Shown here piece by piece: positions 9,301-18,508 of a DNA stretch of 36,413 nt. A program made the position numbers and the translations under genes. The notes beneath the pieces are model-generated. The model ran no database searches. It was not told the DNA's origin and saw only the letters and a list, made by a program, of their open reading frames with translations. Every line of letters begins with the position of its first letter. Positions within the stretch are counted from its first letter, which is position 1. The DNA comes from Bacteroidota bacterium (GTDB lineage: Bacteria > Bacteroidota > Bacteroidia > UKL13-3), in NCBI GenBank assembly GCA_947453415.1, contig CANGGG010000028.1:1-36413 (forward strand). Direction: 5' to 3'.

Positions 9301-12300
9301 AGGTATTTGCACTTAACGCAGCAGGTGAATAATTTACACCATTATTAGTTCCAGCTGATACCGCAAAACCTGAAGTGGCATCAGTAGTTGATGTTAACCA
9401 AGTATAAGTAAAATTACCGGTTCCACCTGAAGGATTAGATCCTGTAATGGCAGTTGGAATACTTCCAGCGCAAATAGTTTGTGTACCAGTTAATGAATTT
9501 CCTGTAATTACCGGATAGTCTAATGAATTACTTGCATTTCCACCAATATAAAATGAAGAGGCAATGGTAGATTCACTAAAGCCTGTTCTTGTTAAAACTG
9601 GATCTAAAATAGAACCAGAATTTACTCCTGGAAGTCCTGCAGCAGCAGCAGCCACTCCAGTTATTCTCAAGTCGTTTACATTGGTAATATTTGAACTACT
9701 TAAACCAGAAGCTTGAACTTGCATGTTTAAAAATGCGCCACCACCTGCGGTTAAACCTGAAGTAGTAATGTTCCAACTAGAATTTGATCTTCTATCAATG
9801 GTAGCCGTTCCGTCTACAAATGAAGTTAAAGCAGTAGCTCCAGCAACATTAGCGTGTGAAACTGTAATAGAACCACCAATGGTTGGATTTAAAGTACTTG
9901 TTAAAGTAAGAACCCTATTTAAATTGATAGGTGTATTTGGTAAACCAATTGGGAAAGTTCCAACAGTTCCTGAAATAGCTGTAGCAGCATTAAACCATCT
10001 TTTAAAGCTACCAGTAGTCATGATTAAATTATTATTTCCAGTAAACGTTCCTGTTAAAGTTCCAGGCTTAATTGCACTTCCTCCTAAAACTATATTATTA
10101 CTTCCTAAATTTAAATAAGAAGCAGTTCCTCCAAATGTTAAAGCACTACTGATAGTACCCAATGGTTGGTCAATAGTTATTGGACTGCTTAAACCGCTCA
10201 TGGTTACACCTTGAGTTGTGTAGCTGTTTATATTTATGTTTGAGAAGCAAGGGCTACAAGTAGCTAATGTATCATTTAAAAAAGTTCCAGTTCCACTTAC
10301 TACTTGGTTATTCAATGTTTGCGTTGAAGCATTTAACCTGAATCCTAAAGTAGTATTTGAGCCAATTACTAATTTTCCATTATTTATAATATTTCCACCC
10401 ACATTAATACCACCTGTTAATGCAGTTGCAGCACCTATTGTTCTCAAATCACAACCAGTATTAATGGTTAAATTATTTCCAATATCTAATGAATTAACAG
10501 TTGAAGTAGCCACCGACACATGTCTGTTGGTTCCTAATCCATTAATGATCACATTATCTAAAGTTATACGACCAGTAGCTGTTGCAGTTGTGGTACTAAC
10601 ACCAAAACCTAAGTTTGCCACTGTAGTTCCAACTGTTGCTACCGCACCCGACATAATTGTACTTACGCCATCACCAAATTGTAAAGTATGGTTAGTCCAG
10701 TTGGTACTAGTACTTGCGTTATAATTGAAAGCTAAACCAGTAGGACCAAAATGAGGATTTACTATAATCATGGTTCCACCAGTAACAATATGCGTAATTC
10801 CTGTGAACTGAACAATATTAGTAGCTGAAGCCACACTTCCAGCTGCAGAACCGTTATTACCATTTACGGTTATGGTTCCACCACTTTGTTGCCATGTACC
10901 TGCCGAATAATTGATATTTCCATTTACATTTAAATTACCACCTGCAATATTGGTGGTTCCTGCTGATGTAAACGTTCTATTGTTTACCAATGGTTGGCTA
11001 ATGTTTAAAGTTCCTGATAATAAATTTAAATTACCCGAACTGTTATATCCATTTGCTGTTCCAGCAATGGTAGCAAGAACATTAACTGTTCCACCATTGA
11101 TATTGATAACCGCAGCAGAAGCCGTAGTTAATATATTATTTACTGTTAAGGTATTGGCATTTACAATTAAGCCGCCAAAACCATTTAAAGTTAAATCTCT
11201 TGTTGCACCATTTGCGTCTAATGTAACATAATGATTGGCATTGATAGTTACGTTATCATTAGCAGTTGGAACTGTTCCCGTACTCCAAATTGTTGGATCA
11301 CTCCAGTTTCCACCGGCAACTGTAAAAATGTTTCCAACATAATTTGCCGAAGCAGATGATACGTATAATCCTGAGCTATTTGTTAAATCGGCCAATGACA
11401 TTAATGTTCTAATTAAATTAGGTGAGGCCTGTGTACCAGTTGTAGTACCAATGGTTCCACTTAAAATACCAGTACTGCTCGATAAAGTGGTAGATGCTAA
11501 AACTACAGGGAATAAAATTCCGTTTGCAACTGCATTTACGCCAAAAGTACCAGCTGAAGTAATTCCAGTATTTGCTACATTCCAATAAGAATTTGAACGG
11601 GTATCTATACCAGTTACAGTTCCATCAGTATATGCAGTAATAGCAGTAGTTCCAGCCACTGGAGTGTGACTCACTGCAAATGTTCCACCTGTAGTTAAAG
11701 CCGCAGTGCTTGAGAATGCATAAAAATCTCTTCTTAAAACAGTTCCATTTACCAAAATTCCTAATGGGAATTGTGCACCAATAACTGCTGTTGTTGGTGC
11801 TGCAGTTGCAGAATACCATCTGGCAAATTTACCCCCAGTAGTATGAATAATAATACCTGTAGCAGATGCCAAAGTTCCTGGTAATAAAGCGGAAGTTCCT
11901 AGTGTTAGTGTATTTGAACCAATATTTAATGGACCAGCACCAGCTAAAGATAATGAACCTGAAACAGTTGCATTTCCACCAATGATTAAATTACCTACGC
12001 TAAGAACGATACCTGTTAAACTTGAATTTGAACAGCTTAAGTTATTGATATTAGAAAGAATCGTTCCTAAAGTATCTACTTTAAACACACCAGTACCTGA
12101 TACATTTTGTTGAACAGTTCCTTGTAATGTTAAAGTATTGTTGATGGCAGATGTTAATATACCATTATTGATTAAATTTCCAGTAAGTGCTAAATTACTT
12201 GCCGTTGTAGTATTGGCAGTACTTCTAAATTCACTTCCTGTATTGATTGTTAATGACGTAGCTAATAATGTAGTCCCATTGATACTTACAATTCTACTTC

Positions 12301-15300
12301 CTGAATTACCATTTGCCACTACATTACCTAAATTAGTAGAAACACTAGAAATTCCAAAACCAGTACTTTGATTAGAAGCAGGAGCAGTAACTGCTATAAA
12401 TGCAGTATTTCCATCTGTACTTATACCATCACCAAAACGAAGCACATTGTTTGTCCATGCATTGGTAGCTGCAGTATTGCTAAATGCCAATGCAGAACCA
12501 ATAAATGGAGGATCTACAATGGTAATTGTTCCACCTGTTACGGTTTGAACTCCTGTTAAACTAGCTATTATAGTTCCAAATGGTACACTTGTTAAAGCAG
12601 AATTGTTGTTTCCATCAATATTAAAGTTTCCACTAACCATATTGAATGCCGTACCACCATGAATAAAGTTACCATTTAAATTACAAGTACCCGCATTAAT
12701 GCTTAAAGTTCCTAAATTATTTAAAGTAGCCATACCTCCACCAATTGGACCTATATTGATAGTACCTGCATTTAAAGTTAGTGTAGCGCCTGATTGATTG
12801 ATTATTCCTAATCCTAAAACATTTGAATTGTTTATGCTAAGAGTAGAACCACCCACCAGCACAGTACCAAAATTTATTAATTGACCAGCAATGCTTAAGT
12901 TATTGCTATTAGCAATTAAAGTTCCACCACTATTGATAGTTAAATTATTACATAAGTTATTGGTTGCTGAACCCACTACAACTGCGTATGGAGGAGGAAT
13001 TTGAACGTTATCGGCTGCAGTAGGAACGCTTCCAGCACTCCAAGTAGCAGCATTGTTCCAGTCACCATTATTGATTGCAACAAAATTACCACCTATATTA
13101 CTTGTTCCTTGAACTCCACCATAATAACTTACGTTGGAAATATCTGCTACTACCAAACCATTTCTGTTAAAATCTGGTGCAGTTAAGTTAGCTAAGAAAT
13201 TTGTTCCTGCCGAATAAGTTCCAGTAGCAGCACCAGTACTTAACATTAAAGTAGTATTAGCCACATTGGCTGCAAGCGTTGAAATTCCTGCATTTTCACC
13301 AATTGTTCTAAGTGAAATATTTCCTGTGCCCAATATAATTCCTGTATTGTTAAAGTTCCAATAAGTATTGGTTCTATTTGTTACATTTAGTAAAGTACCA
13401 TCATTAAATGATAATACATTAGAATTTCCATTCACTGGATAAGGTGTAACAGTTATTGAACCTCCAGCAGTTAAAGTTCCTGAATTACTAGAGAAAACAA
13501 AAGCATCTCTGCGTTCTACGGTATTGTTTAAAGTATTGAATTTTCCAAAAGGAAAATGACCAGTATTTCCTGTAGCAACCGAAGTTGGTAAAGCACCAAT
13601 TGGATATACACGGGTAAATGAACCACCTGTACTTGTTAGTATTTGTGAACCCGCGGTATGCGTTAATGCTCCAGACACTGAACCACCAACATTTCCTAAT
13701 ATAAAATTATTGCTACCCAAATCTAATTGGCCAGTTGTTAAAGTTAGTGTTCCACTAACGCTTAAATTGTTTACATTTATAATTCCACGATATGCACTGT
13801 TTCCAGATGCTAATGTTAAATTAACAAAACTTGCCGTAGCCGCTGTAGTAGCATTTTGAAAAACTCCTGTTCCTGAAATGGTAACGTTACCTAATGGTAA
13901 AGCAGTAGTTGTTATACCTAAACTTAATGCGGTAGTACTACTTTGTGTTAAAATTCCATTATTTACAATGGCACCACCAACTTGAAAAACACAAGAATTA
14001 GCATGCCTGAATTCAGATCCGCTATTAATGGTTAAAGTTCCTTTTATATGCAAGCCATAAGCTGTAGAATTATACAAACTTGTTTCCATATGTCTGTTTA
14101 AAGTTGATCCACCATTTACAGTTAAATTATTTATTGGAGTACATGAAGAATAATAAGTTTCTCCTCTAAAAGGATTTCCATTGGTAGCAGTACTTATTCC
14201 ATCTCCCATAATAAATGTATGTGTGCCTGTAAATATCCAATTTGTACTTGTACCAATATGAATACTACTTGCAGCAGATGAACTCACAAAAGGAGGATCT
14301 ACAATGGTTATAGTACCTGCAGTATACTGACTTGCAGTATTAGATGATAAAAATGAATGACCAGTAGCAGAAGCAGCAGCAGTAAATGGTCCACCAATTG
14401 GACCTAACGGATACACATTCATTGTTCCAGCATTTTGATTAATAATACCTGGAAAATTCGCAGAACCATACACATTGATAGTACCACCCCAAATATTAAA
14501 CATTGCACTAGCGGGAATACTAATTTGCTTGCTACAATCTGTTGTACTACCAACGGTAAATGTACCGCCAGTAATATTGGTAACAGTCCATGCAGTTGCA
14601 ATATATCCTCCAGCTAAAGCATCACCGGTTACTGTTAAAGTTCCTGCTGATACATTTATTATACCATAAGTTTCTCTATTGTTGGTTAAACCATTTACGT
14701 ATAAATTTCTTGTAATGGTTAAAGTATTTCCATCTACATTTAAGGTTCCACCTGGTTGAACTACTAATAAATTAGCAACACAAGCAGCACCTACTGAAGT
14801 GGAAATAGTTACACCCAATGGAATAATTACGTTATCGGTAATTACAGGAACTGATCCTGAACTCCAGTTGGCAGCTGTATTCCAATTTCCATTGGCAATG
14901 GCAGTATTAATTGATTGCGCATTGGCAGTTGGTGTTCCAATATATATAGGATTAGTGGTTAAAGCTGCAAACGAAGGTATAGCCGTTCTGATAGCTTGCG
15001 GATTTAAAATCATGTTACTAGTTAATGTTCCAGAACCTGCAGCAAATGTTCCTGCCAAGGCAGCACCGCTTGCATCTGTAATGGTATTATTGGCAGCAGA
15101 AGTTAATCCCAATAAAGCGCCATCGCCTCTTAAGGCAACGGCTATGGTTCCCGTACCTAATGTTAAACCATTTCCAACAGAAAATACCCAATTTGAATTG
15201 GTACGCGTATCCATTGACACTGCATTTTCGGTATAAGAAGTCATGGCACTTAAACCTTGAATATTTGCATGACGAACACTAATTGTTCCAGCAGCACTTA

Positions 15301-18300
15301 ACGCGTTGGTAGCACTTAAATACACCCATGCATGTCGTACATCTGTTAATCCACCCAATGGAAACTGCGAAGCAGCTGCCAAACTAGTTGGAGCAGCGGT
15401 GGTATTGTACCACCTGGTAAATTTACCAGTAGCTCCACAAATAATATTTCCTGAGGTGTAAGTTAAAGTACCAATATTTGTTAAACCAGAACCTAGCGTT
15501 AAGTTATTATTACCAATACTTAAATTACCTAAAGTCATGGTTAAACCGGCAACTAAGGTTAAATTTCTATCAATGGTTAATCCTTTATGACTTGCTACTG
15601 TTAAAGCAAATAATGTATTGGTATTAGCTGAAATTTCATTGGATGCACCTAATACATAAGGAGTGCTACAAGTTAAATAATTGTATTGCGTAGCATAGGA
15701 AGTATTGTCGAAAGTAGGAACAGAGGCAAAACGTCCTGGTGCTACTGTTTGTCCAAAACCACCTAATTGTACAAGCGGCAATGAACCAGGGCGTCCAATG
15801 ACTAATTTGCCATTATGGGTTAAAGTTCCGGTTGATAATACTACGTTATTTACTACTATATTATTAGTTTGGTTAAAAATTACATTATTGCTCGAAGAAT
15901 TAAAACTTAAAGCTGGAGCTAAAGTAATTTGTAAAATATTAGGAAAGGTTCCTGTACCGCTTACCGTTTGAGTTCCTGTAGAATCGATGAATTGTAAAAC
16001 ACCAGTTACACCAGTGGAATTGGGCTCCACTCCCGAAATAATTCCGTTATTGGTTAAATCGCCATAAAGTGCTAGTGTTCCCGAAGCACCAGCCGATCCC
16101 AACATTAAATAAGAATTGGCATTTACTGTTACATTGTTATAAATTAAATTTGGACCAGCTCCTAATCTACAAATACGGGTATTGCTGATATCCATTCTAG
16201 CATTGATGACTAAATTCCAAATTGGAGCGGTAATATTCAGTAAAAAACCTGTTGAGTTATTTACCGGACCACTTCCACTTCCAGAAATGCCATCTCCTAT
16301 TTGTAATGTTCCACCTCTAATATTTTTTTGACCACCAGTAATAATATTTACCGTTGCAGTTGTAGTTAATGCGGCAGCAGGATCCACAATGGTAACTGTA
16401 CCTCCGCTCCAATTTACAGAAGTACTTGCATTGATAGTAAATACAGTACTTCCAGAGGATAAAATATTAGCAGACTGAGCATCTACGTTTATATTTCCTG
16501 CAGTCATGTTAAAAAATACTGCTGGAGACGATGTAAATGCCATTGCACCATACATGTTTAATGTACCGCCATTCATTTCTAACCTAGAACCAAAAGTTGT
16601 ACTAATCCCATTGAATAGAACAGCAGAGGTATTGAAGTTCATGGTATTATTTCCACTTCCATAATTAAAAGTTCCATTGTCTATTCTTAATTCTCCTAAA
16701 ATAGTAGGAGAACCAGCTCCAATTAATGTTCCTGCATTCATTTGCCCAACGGAGCAAGCAGCATTGTTTAACCATAATCTTCCTCCGGTGTTACAAATGG
16801 TTTGAGAGCCGTTATATGGAGTTAGCACTGATGCGCTACTTACCCTAAAAGTACCAGCATTAATGGTTAATCTATTGGTACTGGTAGTTGGTGTATTAAT
16901 GGTAATTATTCTTGTTACATCTAACTGATTATTTAACAAAGGATTTGGGAAAATGCCTTTGTTAACTACTATGGCAAAGAAATTACAAGTAGCACCAGTT
17001 CCTGAAATGCTCCCATTTCCTTGTCCTGCAAATGTGGTAATTACACCAGCTCCAGATGTTGGAGAAGTTACTGAACTTAAATTAAAAGTTCCATTTACTA
17101 TTAAATTTCCACTGGCACCAGTATTGGCAAAACCGCCAATAATTAAATTATGAGTTTGAATGCTGCTAATTCCTGCATTAAATATGGCACCGGCAGATAC
17201 CGTTACATTTCCATTTACAAACAAAGTTGCAGATGAAGTAGAAGAGTAACTCAATGTACCACTTACGCCAGCACCTACTGTTAAATTATTACAAGTAGCT
17301 GTTAAAACATCTATGATTACAGTAGCACCATTTGCAATGGTTACATTGTTATTAATGTTTGGAACTATACCACCAACCCATGTGGTGGCTGAACTCCAAA
17401 GTCCTCCTCCAACGGTAGAAGTAATAACAGTTGCAGCGGTTGAAGCTTGAGTTCCTGTTAGATTAGTACTATTTCCACCTTCACTTACTGCTACTACTCT
17501 GTATTGGTAAGTAATACCAGGATTTAATAATGATTGAGTAAAAGTATTTACATTTTGAGGAACTAGTGTAATATAGTTAAAAGTAGCACCGTTATCGTCA
17601 GAACGATAAATAGCAAAACCAACTTCGTTTGCTGAATTATCAACCCAATTTAAAGTCATGCTGGTATTACTAATTCCACTAAAAGTTAATAAAGTGGGCG
17701 CGGCAGGAACTGCCGGAGCATACCTAAAATAACGACCTGCTGATAATCCTGCAATGGGTCCAGCTGCTTGCTGTGAAACCACTGCATTATTTACAAATGA
17801 AGGATTAAAAGTATTGGTATAAGTAGACAAGTTATTTACACTTGCCAAACGATTATTTAAGTTATTGTTTACAGTAAATCCTATGGCAGCTTGATTAACT
17901 ATTGCCGAAACACTACCTGGAGTAATGGCCATATTGCCATAAACGTATTCTACAATTCCTGAAGTTTCATAAAGCCTCATTTGAAAAGTCATATCTCCAG
18001 CACCATAATAACTTGAGTTTGTAATTAAACGCCATTCAAAAACAAAACATCTATTAGGAGCAGTTCCCACCAATTTGGTTCTTAAATTTCTGCCAATTCC
18101 TGGAGTAAAAGTATTGTTATTCCAAAAAGGTGCTAAAATAGGAGCTGTATTAGCTACCACTTGATTTAAATTTGGCGTTGCACTACTCACAGTAATTGGA
18201 CCTAGGCCTACAGTTCCCCTTACTGTTGGTGTTAATTGAAAATAACGGGTTCCCATAAACCAAAAATCAAATCCAATATCCATGGTGGCCAATGTGGTAG

Positions 18301-18508
18301 AAGTACCTGGAATTGTTAAGTCGGGTTGGCTACTTAAGTCAATAGCATTGCTATTCATATCAAGTGCTAAATTCCCCGTGTTTCCCGTGCTAAAAGTATA
18401 ATTATTACTTTGGGCAACTTGTGCAAATACATTCATGGTGAATGCAAAAAATAGCGCTGTAATAAACGCTACCAATCGGAGTTGTTTTGTTTTGTTGAAA
18501 TTTTCCAT
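3320..18508 (-). CDS. Giant modular cell-surface protein, 5062 aa, T9SS cargo
   Basis: A probable adhesin or surface-layer-like protein. Signal peptide 1-29 (cut after VFA). Residues ~35-265 are an uncharacterised beta-sandwich-like region; FN3 is at ~268-352 (LNWVDNSANEVGFAIYR). Then come four ~600-residue super-modules (~365-1195, 1195-1803, 1803-2393, 2393-3000). Each opens with a W-x-x-x-x-x-W-x-x-G-x-V-P box, e.g. NWNTAANWSSGSVP, continues with beta-helix-like G/N/T/S-rich stretches, and ends with a GKFTRWY...FPLG...R-D segment. Residues ~3003-4560 hold nine ~93-residue Ig-like repeats (QTICSG ... YTYLWQSS ... NTWYRR ... C-x-DTS) and two other Ig-like domains (~3456-3648). Jelly-roll-like domains (~3218-3400, 3773-3953, 4323-4503) interrupt three of the repeats. 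A last W-box module (~4562-4860), an FN3-like segment (LPVELITFNGK) and a type A T9SS sorting domain (~4980-5062, from VYPNPF) follow. No catalytic motif seen. ATG start, directly before the signal peptide. Confidence 0.93.
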   Translation of the reverse strand: MENFNKTKQLRLVAFITALFFAFTMNVFAQVAQSNNYTFSTGNTGNLALDMNSNAIDLSSQPDLTIPGTSTTLATMDIGFDFWFMGTRYFQLTPTVRGTVGLGPITVSSATPNLNQVVANTAPILAPFWNNNTFTPGIGRNLRTKLVGTAPNRCFVFEWRLITNSSYYGAGDMTFQMRLYETSGIVEYVYGNMAITPGSVSAIVNQAAIGFTVNNNLNNRLASVNNLSTYTNTFNPSFVNNAVVSQQAAGPIAGLSAGRYFRYAPAVPAAPTLLTFSGISNTSMTLNWVDNSANEVGFAIYRSDDNGATFNYITLVPQNVNTFTQSLLNPGITYQYRVVAVSEGGNSTNLTGTQASTAATVITSTVGGGLWSSATTWVGGIVPNINNNVTIANGATVIIDVLTATCNNLTVGAGVSGTLSYSSTSSATLFVNGNVTVSAGAIFNAGISSIQTHNLIIGGFANTGASGNLIVNGTFNLSSVTSPTSGAGVITTFAGQGNGSISGTGATCNFFAIVVNKGIFPNPLLNNQLDVTRIITINTPTTSTNRLTINAGTFRVSSASVLTPYNGSQTICNTGGRLWLNNAACSVGQMNAGTLIGAGSPTILGELRIDNGTFNYGSGNNTMNFNTSAVLFNGISTTFGSRLEMNGGTLNMYGAMAFTSSPAVFFNMTAGNINVDAQSANILSSGSTVFTINASTSVNWSGGTVTIVDPAAALTTTATVNIITGGQKNIRGGTLQIGDGISGSGSGPVNNSTGFLLNITAPIWNLVINARMDISNTRICRLGAGPNLIYNNVTVNANSYLMLGSAGASGTLALYGDLTNNGIISGVEPNSTGVTGVLQFIDSTGTQTVSGTGTFPNILQITLAPALSFNSSSNNVIFNQTNNIVVNNVVLSTGTLTHNGKLVIGRPGSLPLVQLGGFGQTVAPGRFASVPTFDNTSYATQYNYLTCSTPYVLGASNEISANTNTLFALTVASHKGLTIDRNLTLVAGLTMTLGNLSIGNNNLTLGSGLTNIGTLTYTSGNIICGATGKFTRWYNTTAAPTSLAAASQFPLGGLTDVRHAWVYLSATNALSAAGTISVRHANIQGLSAMTSYTENAVSMDTRTNSNWVFSVGNGLTLGTGTIAVALRGDGALLGLTSAANNTITDASGAALAGTFAAGSGTLTSNMILNPQAIRTAIPSFAALTTNPIYIGTPTANAQSINTAIANGNWNTAANWSSGSVPVITDNVIIPLGVTISTSVGAACVANLLVVQPGGTLNVDGNTLTITRNLYVNGLTNNRETYGIINVSAGTLTVTGDALAGGYIATAWTVTNITGGTFTVGSTTDCSKQISIPASAMFNIWGGTINVYGSANFPGIINQNAGTMNVYPLGPIGGPFTAAASATGHSFLSSNTASQYTAGTITIVDPPFVSSSAASSIHIGTSTNWIFTGTHTFIMGDGISTATNGNPFRGETYYSSCTPINNLTVNGGSTLNRHMETSLYNSTAYGLHIKGTLTINSGSEFRHANSCVFQVGGAIVNNGILTQSSTTALSLGITTTALPLGNVTISGTGVFQNATTAATASFVNLTLASGNSAYRGIINVNNLSVSGTLTLTTGQLDLGSNNFILGNVGGSVSGALTHTAGSQILTSTGGSFTRVYPIGALPTSVATGNTGHFPFGKFNTLNNTVERRDAFVFSSNSGTLTAGGSITVTPYPVNGNSNVLSFNDGTLLNVTNRTNTYWNFNNTGIILGTGNISLRTIGENAGISTLAANVANTTLMLSTGAATGTYSAGTNFLANLTAPDFNRNGLVVADISNVSYYGGVQGTSNIGGNFVAINNGDWNNAATWSAGSVPTAADNVQIPPPYAVVVGSATNNLCNNLTINSGGTLIANSNNLSIAGQLINFGTVLVGGSTLSINNSNVLGLGIINQSGATLTLNAGTINIGPIGGGMATLNNLGTLSINAGTCNLNGNFIHGGTAFNMVSGNFNIDGNNNSALTSVPFGTIIASLTGVQTVTGGTITIVDPPFIGSALAFSNTAATNAWTNNVLRFGDGISTDGNTAFIAVTAPASNQSTGFGISSVSTNLGNVVANGNSGSRIVSINGTTLLATSLTINTGSEFRSTANTTTASNLALTGNLINNGILTSAINNTLTLQGTVQQNVSGTGVFKVDTLGTILSNINNLSCSNSSLTGIVLSVGNLIIGGNATVSGSLSLAGAGPLNIGSNTLTLGTSALLPGTLASATGIIIHTTGGKFARWYSATAAPTTAVIGAQFPLGILVNGTVLRRDFYAFSSTAALTTGGTFAVSHTPVAGTTAITAYTDGTVTGIDTRSNSYWNVANTGITSAGTFGVNAVANGILFPVVLASTTLSSSTGILSGTIGTTTGTQASPNLIRTLMSLADLTNSSGLYVSSASANYVGNIFTVAGGNWSDPTIWSTGTVPTANDNVTINANHYVTLDANGATRDLTLNGFGGLIVNANTLTVNNILTTASAAVININGGTVNVLATIAGTANGYNSSGNLNLLSGTLNISQPLVNNRTFTSAGTTNIAGGNLNVNGNINYSAGTWQQSGGTITVNGNNGSAAGSVASATNIVQFTGITHIVTGGTMIIVNPHFGPTGLAFNYNASTSTNWTNHTLQFGDGVSTIMSGAVATVGTTVANLGFGVSTTTATATGRITLDNVIINGLGTNRHVSVATSTVNSLDIGNNLTINTGCDLRTIGAATALTGGINVGGNIINNGKLVIGSNTTLGFRLNASTQTLNNQVVSGTGTFLNDTLATCSPCFSNININSYTTQGVTMSGLSSPITIDQPLGTISSALTFGGTASYLNLGSNNIVLGGSAIKPGTLTGTFTGNNNLIMTTGSFKRWFNAATAISGTVGTFPIGLPNTPINLNRVLTLTSTLNPTIGGSITVSHANVAGATALTSFVDGTATIDRRSNSSWNITTSGLTAGGGAFLNMQVQASGLSSSNITNVNDLRITGVAAAAAGLPGVNSGSILDPVLTRTGFSESTIASSFYIGGNASNSLDYPVITGNSLTGTQTICAGSIPTAITGSNPSGGTGNFTYTWLTSTTDATSGFAVSAGTNNGVNYSPAALSANTWFRRLVISGNNRDTSVAVAISINQLVANNTVSGAGNVCAGNVPNTITGSTPTGGNGTSYTYLWQSSTTSASAGYGAAAGTNNNSSYSPGALSVNTWYRRIVASGVCAVDTGIAVAIGVYTPLLSNTITGTQTICSGTIPTVITGSTPTGSMPTGLTKINEDFNGGVVPTNWTLTNASSLLVASTGVNSYSRTGTTGAWMANFYDISAGNAQFATKTFGATNASDSLRFDIASKSYPGSYDSVFVLANNGSGFAPLASWVIAQTANTSSGGITTLAASSSGYITPAAGDWFTKALALPVGTIQVRFDFKTNYGNNIFIDKVVVDSSIAYTYNWQSSTTSATSGFASASGTNNATNYTPAALTQNTWYRRVATGMCAADTSLTQQISIINAPTITAQPSNATVGSGSNTSFTIAATGTGITYQWQVNTGTGFVNVTNTGVYSNATTATLNITAALIGMNTYTYRCVVTGTCLPVANSNTATLTVNTAPAITTQPINTTVCSAANASYAVVAVGVGLTYQWQVNTGVGFVNLTNTGVYSNTTTATLNITGANTTMNGYLYQCIVTAVLSSTSNSASLTVNIPVANNVTSGNSAVCPGSTPAALTGTTPTGGNGTIYTYLWQSSTLNATSGYASASGTNNTSGYIPGAISVNTWYRRVVASGACAADSSIAIAITAVSPLTNNIATGVQTICSGSVPATLNGSYALDGKPNGLIKMSENFNAGLLSNNFTMTANVGTLAKFNSAINSYGRTGTTGAIFADNYNVTAGNYTDIDSRVISPSVLGDSLRFDVAHAYLGVGFIDSLRILTSTGSGFTNRLAVWGSKSTIDTINGITTAILNGYFTPSASQWCNKKLALPIGTTQIRFEFYSGYGTSLYIDRIIIDSVVPYVYTWQKSTTSATTGFTAATGTNNNINYSPAAITTNTWFRRIVSATCVDTSSAIQVSVNPTIANNIATGVQSICSGSATSALTGSTPTGGTGTFTYLWQSSNTSSSTGFAAASGTNNLIGYNAGSLTASTWYRRILTSGACVDSSAAIAVTVNPIITSNTASGTQTICSGMVPTTLTGSTPAGGNGTYSYIWQRSNTSSIAGFSAAPLTNNAINYTSSALTANAYFRRVINSGACADTSAAITVSVNPALANNTSGATQTICNGLTASLTGGTVTGGSGVYTYQWQASTSGSNIGFSNATGTSTTANYTSGAITSNVWFRRVTTSGTCVDSSNAIKLTPAATLANNTIAGASLICVGSSPAALTGSTPTGGAVATFNRFTEEFNGGALSPNFTISSNSASLAVLSSTVNSYGRTGTAGAIYANNYSISATNIADLDTRIINPTSAGDSLRFDVAHAYYGAGYVDSLRILTSNGSGFTQLISWGSNSTIDTINGITTAILTGLFTPSAAQWCNKKVALPVGTTQVRFEMYSGYGTSLYLDRIMIDSSTTYQYTWQSSNTSATAGFANASGINTNAGYAPSSLLQNTWFRRVASAVCVDTSSAVAITVNTPGTWVGNTSNAWANTANWSCPQIPTATTNVTIPTGSANMPVIVDAQQANNIAIQSAASLTLNVAASQLSVFGNITNNGSFTNSNGKLIFTGSAAQTIPTGTYAKVQVNNAAGLTLGGAVTLNDSLVLTNGIVSLANNNLTLGSTAYANTGSTTSYIKTNGTGSAIINGIGSTGKTGNVSIPVGNASFNRIVFANSGTTDNFTVRVIDSVTTTYSGSTPTGAKIIANAVGKSWIINESVAGGSNANITLQWNAADELSGFARTNSYLAYHNGTIWMSNVAGAASGSNPYTQTRSGITSFSAFGVGSAGTLPVELITFNGKRVNEKAELNWVTASEVNNDYFIVELSSNNKTFTAIGEKVKGAGNSNTVNQYQVYDNDAIAFATQNAIQTIYYRLRQVDFDGTINYSKVISISATEDAVGFDASVYPNPFNGTIHVNVSTNTNEETHLEVYDLNGKTVYSQTITTLVGNTNFMITDLDRIPAGMYFVKISQSDNTKIVKISKVNN

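Noticed and set aside
3320-18508. Many long open frames on the plus strand, and in other minus-strand frames, inside the giant gene (for example 10236-10724, 14799-15236 and 9723-10118 plus; 11625-11819 minus)
   Set aside because: They are shadows. The gene is rich in Asn, Thr, Ser, Gly and Ala codons whose complements rarely read as stops. The translations are low-complexity Val/Pro/Leu strings with no domain, while the minus-strand frame has clear domains from end to end.
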